This document shows, one piece after another, positions 1-4,802 of a stretch of 5,446 nucleotides of DNA; the first letter of the stretch is position 1; each line of letters starts with the position of its first letter. Under the pieces are notes generated by a model. It did not search any database. It was not told the DNA's origin and was given only the letters and a program-made list of their open reading frames with translations. Made by a program: the position numbers and the translations under genes. The stretch comes from an uncultured Methylococcaceae bacterium (lineage in GTDB: Bacteria > Pseudomonadota > Gammaproteobacteria > Methylococcales > Methylomonadaceae). The stretch is from the NCBI GenBank assembly GCA_903839795.1, contig CAIMDR010000501.1:1-5446 (forward strand). Reading direction: 5' to 3'.

Positions 1-1
1 A

Positions 2-286
2 GCATTAGGTCAAGTGGCTTTAGCGACCTTCAACAATCCCCAGGGCTTATCTCAATTAGGAGGTACTACTTGGGGGCAAAGTAGTGCATCAGGGACGCCA
101 AATTCTGGTGCCGCCGGCAATGGTCAATTTGGCACTATTCAATCTGGGGCCTTAGAACAATCGAATGTTAATTTGTCTGAACAATTAGTTGATTTAATTA
201 CTGCCCAGCAAGCTTATCAAGGCAATTCACAATCAATTTCAGCGCAAAATAAAATGGTCGAGACCATTTTGAACGCCTTCCGTTGA
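2..286 (+). CDS. flgE: Flagellar hook protein FlgE, C-terminal 94 residues (5' end outside window)
   Basis: FlgE subunits polymerise outside the cell into the hook, the universal joint between rod and filament. Only the last 94 codons are present; the frame is open to the left edge, so the gene starts upstream. The visible part begins ALGQVALATFNNPQGL and carries the hook-type stretch GTIQSGALEQSNVNLSEQLV, followed by a heptad-like terminal helix (AQQAYQGNSQSISAQNK) ending ILNAFR. This is the flagellar basal body rod/hook C-terminal domain, which packs with the N-terminal helix in the tubular core. The NPQGL and GTIQSGALE wording and the position just before flgF favour FlgE over FlgG or FlgC. 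It has no cysteine. The stop TGA lies 29 bp before flgF. A 9-bp inverted repeat sits in the last codons (251-270). Confidence 0.93.
   Translation, partial: ALGQVALATFNNPQGLSQLGGTTWGQSSASGTPNSGAAGNGQFGTIQSGALEQSNVNLSEQLVDLITAQQAYQGNSQSISAQNKMVETILNAFR
251..270. repeat. 9-bp inverted repeat near the flgE 3' end
   Basis: AAAATGGTC (251-259) and GACCATTTT (262-270) are exact reverse complements separated by GA. T250 and G271 could add a wobble pair. In RNA the C-G closing pair must open to give a CGAG loop, leaving about 8 bp. It lies 13 bp before the flgE stop codon. The stem is mostly A-U and is followed by GAACGCC, not a free U tract, so it is not a standard terminator. Confidence 0.6.
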
Positions 287-301
287 TTTGTTACCAGTAG
301 T

Positions 302-314
302 ACAGGAGACCTGT
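302..314 (+). promoter_or_regulatory. flgF ribosome binding site within a small hairpin
   Basis: The Shine-Dalgarno AGGAG (304-308) stands 7 nt before the GTG start at 316, which decides that start. The same bases lie in a perfect hairpin: ACAGG (302-306), loop AGA (307-309), CCTGT (310-314). Three of the five SD bases (304-306) are in the left arm and two in the loop. The hairpin is visible; any effect on flgF translation is inference. Confidence 0.6.
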
Positions 315-315
315 T

Positions 316-1059
316 GTGGATAGAGCCTTATATATTGCAATGAGCGGTGCCAAACAATCTTTGTTGGCACAAAACTCAAACGCCAATAATTTGGCGAATA
401 TGCAAACCACTGGCTTCAAAGCAGATTTGGAGTGGTTTCGTAATAGACCCGTAACAGGTGCTGGGCTTCCTACTCGTGTTTATGCCATGACTGAAAACCC
501 AGGTACTGATTTTTCAACAGGCGCTATGCAAACTACAGGACGTAATTTAGATGTCGCCATCAATGGCGACGGTTTAATTGCTGTGCAGGGAGAAGATGGT
601 AAGGAAGCTTATACCCGAGCCGGTGATTTACGTATTACACCAGAAGGCTTGCTGCAAACAGGCACGGGATTACAAGTAATAGGACAAAATGGTCCTATTA
701 CCGTCCCCCCTTCAGAAAGTCTAACAATCGGTGGTGACGGTACTATTACCATCATCCCTTTAGGCTCGGGTAATTCAACCACCTTACAAATTTTGGATAG
801 GATTAAACTGGTGAAGCCAAATATGGCGGATGTGAAAAAACAAGGTGATGGCTTATTACATTCTAAAAGTGGCCGACCATTAGAAACGAGTGTTGATGTT
901 AATTTGGCTCATGGTGTTATAGAAGGCAGTAATGTTAAAGGTTTTTCAGGGATGACAGAAATGATTGATCTAGCCAGAAATTTTGAATTGCAATCTAAGG
1001 TTATGAAAAGTGTCAGTGATAACTCTGCAGCTAGCGCCAAATTAATGCAACTGGCATAA
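316..1059 (+). CDS. flgF: Flagellar basal-body proximal rod protein FlgF
   Basis: FlgF is a 247-residue rod component, exported through the flagellar type III apparatus and placed below FlgG in the drive shaft. The start is GTG at 316: it gives the family-typical N-terminus MDRALYIAMSGAKQ and is preceded by AGGAG. The N-terminal rod motif ANNLAN...TTGF is at residues 23-34. The internal motif DVAINGDG is at 79-86 and YTR at 99-101. The C-terminal rod domain begins near residue 203 with EGSNVKG and ends in a helix finishing KLMQLA. Length is normal for the family. There is no signal peptide and no cysteine, as expected for a type III-exported axial protein. SNVKGF, where FlgG has SNVNVV, is the usual FlgF/FlgG difference. 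A 62-bp gap separates it from flgG. Confidence 0.97.
   Translation: MDRALYIAMSGAKQSLLAQNSNANNLANMQTTGFKADLEWFRNRPVTGAGLPTRVYAMTENPGTDFSTGAMQTTGRNLDVAINGDGLIAVQGEDGKEAYTRAGDLRITPEGLLQTGTGLQVIGQNGPITVPPSESLTIGGDGTITIIPLGSGNSTTLQILDRIKLVKPNMADVKKQGDGLLHSKSGRPLETSVDVNLAHGVIEGSNVKGFSGMTEMIDLARNFELQSKVMKSVSDNSAASAKLMQLA
676..701. repeat. 10-bp perfect inverted repeat inside flgF
   Basis: GTAATAGGAC (676-685) and GTCCTATTAC (692-701) are exact reverse complements around a 6-nt loop, AAAATG. The repeat spans FlgF codons 121-129 (V-I-G-Q-N-G-P-I-T) and is followed by a C-rich run (704-710). It could form a stable stem-loop in mRNA. No function is evident. Confidence 0.65.
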
Positions 1060-1109
1060 ATTGTGCTTCTAATATCAATGAAGCCTAGAAAAGGCAAGAA
1101 GTTGACACC

Positions 1110-1115
1110 GAGGAG
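1110..1115 (+). promoter_or_regulatory. flgG ribosome binding site
   Basis: GAGGAG lies 6 nt before the ATG at 1122. It is the strongest Shine-Dalgarno match in the window, and it falls where the intergenic gap is largest (62 bp). Confidence 0.8.
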
Positions 1116-1121
1116 TTTATC

Positions 1122-1910
1122 ATGACAGAACGCGCATTATGGGTTGCAAAAACCGGCTTAGATGCACAACAAACACGTATGGCTGTTATTGCTAATAACT
1201 TGGCCAACGTTAATACCACAGGTTTCAAAAAAGACCGTGCCATGTTTGATGACTTAATGTATCAAAATATTCGCCAAGTGGGTGGACAGAATACCCAAAA
1301 CACTCAATCACCTACCGGAACAGCTGTTGGCACAGGGGTTAGAGCTGTTTCTACCGAAAAAATATTTTCCCAAGGTAATGTCCAACAAACCAGCAATACC
1401 TTGGATGTTGCCATTAATGGGCGGGGATTTTTACAAATCACTATGCCCAATGGCGACACAAACTATACCCGCGATGGTTCATTAACATTAGATTCAACAG
1501 GACAATTGGTCACAGCCACTGGCTTACCGGTATCGCCAGCGATTACCATACCACAAACTGCGCTTAGTGTGACTATTGGCACTGATGGTACGGTATCTGC
1601 ACAAATGCCAGGTACGCCGACTCCCAGCACAATAGGCCAAATTGAACTGGCTGACTTTATTAATCCTACTGGATTACAAGCTGTAGGTGAAAATCTTTTC
1701 AAGGCTACCGGCTCCAGTGGCGCCCCCATAGTCGGTATTGCCGGCCAGACACAATTTGGCACCTTGACGCAAGGCTCATTAGAAACCTCCAACGTCAATG
1801 TGGTAGAAGAGTTAGTTAATATGATTGAAGCACAGCGTGCCTATGAAATGAATTCCAAGGCCATTTCGACGGCCGACCAGATGCTGTCTTTTGTCACCCA
1901 AAACCTCTAA
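1122..1910 (+). CDS. flgG: Flagellar basal-body distal rod protein FlgG
   Basis: FlgG forms the distal rod, the stiff shaft running through the P and L rings to the hook. The 262-residue length matches the family. The N-terminus MTERALWVAKTGLDAQQ is typical, with the rod motif ANNLANVNTTGFKK at residues 24-37. Residues 47-64 (YQNIRQVGGQNTQNTQSP) align with the 18-residue FlgG-specific segment known from Salmonella, which makes the rod straight and rigid compared with the curved hook. GTGVR is at 70-74 and DVAINGRGF at 95-103. The C-terminal domain starts near 219 (SLETSNVNVVEELVNMIEAQRAYEMNSK). There is no cysteine and no signal peptide. The start is fixed by the strong upstream SD and the conserved N-terminus. 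flgH follows after 14 bp. Confidence 0.98.
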   Translation: MTERALWVAKTGLDAQQTRMAVIANNLANVNTTGFKKDRAMFDDLMYQNIRQVGGQNTQNTQSPTGTAVGTGVRAVSTEKIFSQGNVQQTSNTLDVAINGRGFLQITMPNGDTNYTRDGSLTLDSTGQLVTATGLPVSPAITIPQTALSVTIGTDGTVSAQMPGTPTPSTIGQIELADFINPTGLQAVGENLFKATGSSGAPIVGIAGQTQFGTLTQGSLETSNVNVVEELVNMIEAQRAYEMNSKAISTADQMLSFVTQNL

Positions 1911-1924
1911 TCGGATAAAGTGAT

Positions 1925-2599
1925 ATGATGACGCACAAACTCAGTTTTATTGGCATGACACTTCTAATAGTGGTCGCTTGCACGCCAGTGCCTAGCAAGG
2001 ACCCTGATTTTGCACCAGTACAACCAGCTAGCTTAATACCGCCCGTACAAAATAGCGGCTCTATCTATCAAGCCGGTTACGATATGCGACTATTTGAAGA
2101 TAATAAAGCCAGACGAGTAGGTGACGTATTAAGTATTACCTTTAATGAGGCCACTACAGCCAATAAAGCGGCCGATCTTTCTCATGAAAAACAAAACAAC
2201 GTATCATTTACAGCGCCTTCGCTATATGGCATGGCGGTATCAACGATGACAGGTAGTGATCTTCACACATCCGTGGTAACAGACAACAAATTTACAGGCA
2301 CCGGCAAGGCTGATCAAAGTAATAGTTTAACGGGTAATATCTCGGTTACTGTCATTGAGTTACTACCTAATGGTGATTTAAAGGTACGTGGCGAAAAACG
2401 CGTCACTTTAAACCAAGGTGATGAATATGTACGTTTATCAGGCATTGTTAGACCTATCGATATAGATCCTTCTAATACGGTGTCTTCAGATAAAGTAGCT
2501 GATGCAACTATTATGTATACTGGCAATGGCTCCATGGCCGATGCGAGTAAAGCCGGTTGGATAGAAAGGATTTTGAATAGTCCTTGGCTTCCCTTCTAA
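1925..2599 (+). CDS. flgH: Flagellar L-ring lipoprotein FlgH
   Basis: FlgH forms the L ring in the outer membrane, the outer half of the bushing around the distal rod. The N-terminus is a lipoprotein signal: a short positive region (THK), a hydrophobic core, then VVAC with Cys19 as the lipidated residue. This Cys is the only cysteine in the 224-residue protein. Family-typical stretches follow: [16 protein letters not shown], then [12 protein letters not shown] at 147-158, SGIVRPIDI at 172-180, [11 protein letters not shown] at 184-194, and the C-terminus NSPWLPF. Length is normal. Two in-frame ATGs stand side by side (1925, 1928), and the upstream SD is weak (GGA at 1913-1915 or AAAGTGAT at 1917-1924). 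The exact start is therefore uncertain by one residue, and translation may be coupled to flgG. Confidence 0.96.
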   Translation: MMTHKLSFIGMTLLIVVACTPVPSKDPDFAPVQPASLIPPVQNSGSIYQAGYDMRLFEDNKARRVGDVLSITFNEATTANKAADLSHEKQNNVSFTAPSLYGMAVSTMTGSDLHTSVVTDNKFTGTGKADQSNSLTGNISVTVIELLPNGDLKVRGEKRVTLNQGDEYVRLSGIVRPIDIDPSNTVSSDKVADATIMYTGNGSMADASKAGWIERILNSPWLPF

Positions 2600-2603
2600 T
2601 ATT

Positions 2604-2608
2604 AAGGA
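2604..2608 (+). promoter_or_regulatory. flgI ribosome binding site
   Basis: AAGGA lies 7 nt before the GTG at 2616 and decides that start. The SD could pair with CCTT at 2592-2595 or TCCTT at 2581-2585 in the 3' end of flgH, but both stems are short and this is only a possibility. Confidence 0.7.
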
Positions 2609-2615
2609 AATTATT

Positions 2616-3719
2616 GTGAACTCAAACCGTAACTATTTGACACTATTCTTTATCGGCACCATGTTTTTTAGTGCTTCCACTTATGCTGAACGCATTAAAG
2701 ACATAGCATCTATTGAAGGCGTACGTGCTAACCAATTAGTCGGTTATGGTCTGGTAGTCGGGCTAGTTATGACCGGTGATAAAACGGCATTTACTGGACA
2801 AACTTTGCGCAGCATGATCGGACGTTTTGGTTTAACCTTACCACCCGGCCAAAATCCTAATGCCAAAAATATCGCAGCAGTTGCTATACAAGCCGATCTT
2901 CCTGCTTTTGCAAAACCAGGCCAGGCTATTGATGTGACGGTTTCATCTATCGGCGATGCTAAAAGCTTAAGAGGCGGGACATTGCTGATGAGTCCATTAA
3001 AAGGGGCTGATGGCCAGGTTTATGCCGTGGCTCAAGGTAGCCTTATTGTAAATGGCTTAAGCGCCACCGGTAAAGATGGCTCTAATATTACCGTAAATAA
3101 TCCTAGCGTAGGTCGAATTCCTAATGGTGCCACCGTCGAACGTACTGTTACCACCCCTTTTTCTAAAGGTAATTCCTTAACTTTAAATCTAAATACCTCT
3201 GATTTTACGACTGCCAATCGTATGGCAGAGGCGATTAATAATTTCTTGGGTGCAGATACAGCAAAACCTATTGATGCGACATCAGTAAGCGTTAGATCAC
3301 CTATTGATGTCGGACAAAAAGTTTCGTTTGTTTCCATCGTTGAGAATATTGTTGTGACCCCAGATGATGCACCCGCACGTATTATTGTGAACTCACGCAC
3401 CGGCACGGTGGTGATTAATGGCAAAGTTAGAGTTCAACCTGCTGCGGTATCTCATGGCAGTCTGACTGTAGCTATTAGTGAAAATAAACAAGTTAGCCAG
3501 CCAGGCGCTTTATCCAATGGCACAACGGCCGTTACCAATAAATCTAATATTCAAATTAGTGAAGAAAAAAACCGCATGTTTGTCTTTAATCCCGGTGTTT
3601 CTTTAGATGAAATTGTCCAAGCGGTTAATAATGTAGGGGCGTCACCTAGTGATTTGGTGGCGATTCTTGAAGCACTAAAATCAGCAGGCGCTCTGCGTGC
3701 TGAACTAATGGTGATCTAA
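2616..3719 (+). CDS. flgI: Flagellar P-ring protein FlgI
   Basis: FlgI assembles the periplasmic P ring around the distal rod, in the peptidoglycan layer beneath FlgH. The 367-residue length is normal. The start is GTG at 2616. Residues 1-24 form a Sec signal peptide (basic Arg5, hydrophobic core) with a probable cut after TYA, before [13 protein letters not shown]. Conserved stretches include [12 protein letters not shown], then [15 protein letters not shown] and [10 protein letters not shown], and further on [13 protein letters not shown] and the C-terminus [14 protein letters not shown]. Two oddities are seen. There is no cysteine, whereas the E. coli/Salmonella protein has two that form a DsbA-dependent disulfide. 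Residues 51-52 are Val-Met where many family members have Asp-Gly before TGD. The gap to flgJ is only 3 bp, and the flgJ SD lies in the last codons of flgI. Confidence 0.98.
   Translation: MNSNRNYLTLFFIGTMFFSASTYAERIKDIASIEGVRANQLVGYGLVVGLVMTGDKTAFTGQTLRSMIGRFGLTLPPGQNPNAKNIAAVAIQADLPAFAKPGQAIDVTVSSIGDAKSLRGGTLLMSPLKGADGQVYAVAQGSLIVNGLSATGKDGSNITVNNPSVGRIPNGATVERTVTTPFSKGNSLTLNLNTSDFTTANRMAEAINNFLGADTAKPIDATSVSVRSPIDVGQKVSFVSIVENIVVTPDDAPARIIVNSRTGTVVINGKVRVQPAAVSHGSLTVAISENKQVSQPGALSNGTTAVTNKSNIQISEEKNRMFVFNPGVSLDEIVQAVNNVGASPSDLVAILEALKSAGALRAELMVI
3393..3414. repeat. GC-rich imperfect hairpin inside flgI
   Basis: TCAC (3393-3396), bulged G3397 and CACCG (3398-3402) pair with CGGTG (3406-3410) and GTGA (3411-3414) around a GCA triloop, giving 9 bp with one bulge. 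It overlaps the conserved coding motif NSRTGTVVI, so protein constraint could produce it by chance. Confidence 0.4.
3681..3703. repeat. Hairpin near the flgI 3' end
   Basis: TCAGCA (3681-3686) pairs with TGCTGA (3698-3703). Inside it, CGC (3689-3691) pairs with GCG (3695-3697) around a TCT triloop, with GG bulged on the left. The stem ends 6 nt before the flgJ SD. It overlaps the conserved SAGALRAE codons and has no following U tract, so it is not a terminator. Confidence 0.4.
3710..3714 (+). promoter_or_regulatory. flgJ ribosome binding site inside the flgI coding end
   Basis: GGTGA (3710-3714), extended to GGTGAT at 3715, matches the 3' half of the full Shine-Dalgarno GGAGGTGAT. It stands 8 nt before the flgJ ATG at 3723. 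Because it lies within the last three sense codons of flgI, ribosomes finishing flgI would expose it, which suggests translational coupling. Confidence 0.6.
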
Positions 3720-3722
3720 GTC

Positions 3723-4757
3723 ATGTCAAACATACAGGCCGCTGATGTTTATACCGACTTTAATGCTTTAGCGGGTTTAAAAGCAGAAGCCAAGAAAGAT
3801 TCTCCTGAAGCTTTAAAAGCTGTTGCTAAACAATTTGAAGCACTCTTTCTAAATAACATCTTAAAAAGTATGCGCGCTGGAAAGTTATCCGATGGTCTTT
3901 TAGACAGCCAACAAAGCGACTCTTATAACGAAATGTACGATCAGCAGTTAGCCGTACATTTATCAGGAAACCCTGGCGTAGGCCTTGCCGATTTAATTGT
4001 TAAACAACTGAGTCCTAAAGATGCCACACAAAATACTGAAGGGTCTTTTAATAGACCGACTAATAATCAAGCCTTAAGTGGATCTTCAGCGGAAATATCC
4101 AGTGCCTCTGGCATAACAGGCGTCGTAAAACCACAAACTAATAAAGTGGATAGTTGGATTAATACCGATACAGAAGGTACCAAAACCATTATTAATAGCT
4201 ATATTAATAATGGTGATTCACAAAATAATATGACGGAAATTCCGTTTAGGAATGCTAATGCCAAACCTTCATCAACAGATGATTTTATTCGCCAATTACT
4301 GCCTCACGCTAAACAAGCCGCCAAAGAACTGGGCATTGATCCCAAAGTTATTTTAGCTCAAGCAGCCTTAGAAACTGGCTGGGGACGTTCATTAATAAAA
4401 AATAGCAATGGAAGCACCAGTTTTAATTTATTTAACATTAAAGCTGATAAATCATGGACTGGAAAACAGGCGCAAGTATCTGCCTTGGAATTTGATCAAG
4501 GTATCGCCAAAAAAGTAAGTTCAGGCTTTAGAGCTTATAGCTCCTTTAAAGAAAGTTTTTCTGATTATGTAGACTTTATAAAAACCAATCCTCGCTATGG
4601 CGATGCTTTAAAACAAGTCGCTAATGGTGAGCGCTATTTACAAGAATTACAACAAGCAGGCTATGCAACAGATCCAAATTATGCCAATAAAATCATGACT
4701 ATTTATCATAATAACTTGGTAGGTTTTGATCCAAACAGCGTGGTAGCGCTACACTAA
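3723..4757 (+). CDS. flgJ: Flagellar rod assembly protein / peptidoglycan hydrolase FlgJ (two-domain)
   Basis: FlgJ acts in the periplasm: its N-terminal domain caps the growing rod and its C-terminal glucosaminidase-type (GH73) domain cuts peptidoglycan so that the rod can pass. Of 344 residues, about 30-95 form the rod-binding domain (AKQFEALFLNNILKSMR, then YNEMYDQQLAVHLS and GLADLIVKQL). Residues about 100-185 are a linker rich in Ser, Asn and Thr. The enzyme domain is about 186-340. Catalytic Glu217 lies in AQAALETGWG; Glu256 (ALEFDQG) and Asp281 (SDYVDF) keep the spacing of Salmonella Glu184, Glu223 and Asp248 exactly (+39, +64). NLFNIKADKSW and GYATDPNYANKI also fit. The linker makes it about 30 residues longer than the Salmonella protein. 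There is no signal peptide, as expected for type III export, and no cysteine. The start is fixed by the upstream SD. Confidence 0.98.
   Translation: MSNIQAADVYTDFNALAGLKAEAKKDSPEALKAVAKQFEALFLNNILKSMRAGKLSDGLLDSQQSDSYNEMYDQQLAVHLSGNPGVGLADLIVKQLSPKDATQNTEGSFNRPTNNQALSGSSAEISSASGITGVVKPQTNKVDSWINTDTEGTKTIINSYINNGDSQNNMTEIPFRNANAKPSSTDDFIRQLLPHAKQAAKELGIDPKVILAQAALETGWGRSLIKNSNGSTSFNLFNIKADKSWTGKQAQVSALEFDQGIAKKVSSGFRAYSSFKESFSDYVDFIKTNPRYGDALKQVANGERYLQELQQAGYATDPNYANKIMTIYHNNLVGFDPNSVVALH
3931..3961. repeat. 9-bp inverted repeat in the flgJ rod-binding domain
   Basis: AAATGTACG (3931-3939) and CGTACATTT (3953-3961) are exact reverse complements around a 13-nt loop. They encode part of NEMYDQQLAVHL, a conserved stretch. 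At this length and loop size, a chance match in 5.4 kb is not surprising. Confidence 0.45.
4185..4214. repeat. 13-bp perfect inverted repeat in the flgJ linker
   Basis: ACCATTATTAATA (4185-4197) and TATTAATAATGGT (4202-4214) are exact reverse complements around the tetraloop GCTA. The 30-bp element fits the reading frame exactly as ten codons (T-I-I-N-S-Y-I-N-N-G, residues 155-164). It lies in the non-conserved linker between the rod-binding and enzyme domains. It is the longest perfect inverted repeat I found in the window. Its role is unknown. Confidence 0.75.
4526..4551. repeat. Imperfect hairpin in the flgJ enzyme domain
   Basis: CTTTA (4526-4530) and GAGCT (4531-4535) pair with AGCTC (4539-4543) and TAAAG (4547-4551) around a TAT triloop, with CTT bulged on the right: 10 bp in all. 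A T5 run follows at 4556-4560, but it is 4 nt away and the stem is A-U rich, so I do not call a terminator. Confidence 0.35.
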
Positions 4758-4769
4758 TGTGTAACGTTA
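4743..4769. repeat. Cluster of short palindromes at the flgJ stop codon
   Basis: Three overlapping or adjacent symmetric elements are present: GTAGCGCTAC (4743-4752), TACAC-TAAT-GTGTA (4750-4763, a hairpin with the flgJ stop codon in its loop) and TAACGTTA (4762-4769). They sit directly before the proposed sigma-28 promoter. No U-rich tract follows closely, so this is not a standard terminator. Confidence 0.4.
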
Positions 4770-4794
4770 AAGTGTCTTGCTTTATTGCCTATAG
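4768..4794 (+). promoter_or_regulatory. Putative sigma-28 (FliA) promoter of flgK
   Basis: TAAAGTGT (4768-4775) matches the enteric FliA -35 consensus TAAAGTTT at 7 of 8. GCCTATAG (4787-4794) matches the -10 consensus GCCGATAA at 6 of 8. The spacer is exactly the required 11 bp. The gap before flgK is where a late-class promoter is expected, because flgK is under FliA control in enteric bacteria. The oddity is position: the -10 ends 8 bp before the flgK ATG and overlaps its SD, so initiation would fall at about 4800-4802 and give a nearly leaderless mRNA. The match is seen; function is inferred. Confidence 0.55.
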
Positions 4795-4796
4795 GA
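4793..4796 (+). promoter_or_regulatory. flgK ribosome binding site
   Basis: AGGA lies 6 nt before the ATG at 4803 and supports that start for transcripts reading through from flgJ. It overlaps the last two bases of the proposed sigma-28 -10 element. Confidence 0.65.
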
Positions 4797-4802
4797 ATTG
4801 TC

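Noticed and set aside
553..570. GTCGCCAT/ATGGCGAC inverted repeat in flgF.
   Set aside because: It encodes the conserved DVAINGD motif. 8-bp arms are expected about once by chance in a window of this size.
1065..1084. GCTTC/GAAGC stem with a 10-nt loop in the flgF-flgG gap, as a possible terminator.
   Set aside because: Only 5 bp, with a large loop and no U tract; it competes with another 4-bp stem (GCCT/AGGC).
1102..1107. Perfect TTGACA -35 box in the flgF-flgG gap.
   Set aside because: No -10-like hexamer lies 16-18 bp downstream; that place falls in the first flgG codons (ACAGAA).
129..1762. Five copies of TTGGCAC (129, 364, 1327, 1576, 1756), resembling the -24 part of a sigma-54 promoter.
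   Set aside because: None has GC at the required distance downstream; the copy at 1756 is one base short. Three of the five fall in or near Phe-Gly-Thr or Gly-Thr codons, so they are coding by-products.
3266..3309. 11-bp direct repeat ACCTATTGATG (3266-3276 and 3299-3309) in flgI.
   Set aside because: A single pair, both encoding Pro-Ile-Asp in frame, with no further copies; probably coincidence.
4142..4171. TAAAGTGG followed by ACCGATAC inside flgJ, resembling a sigma-28 promoter.
   Set aside because: The spacer is 14 bp instead of 11, and the site lies 630 bp before flgK within coding sequence.
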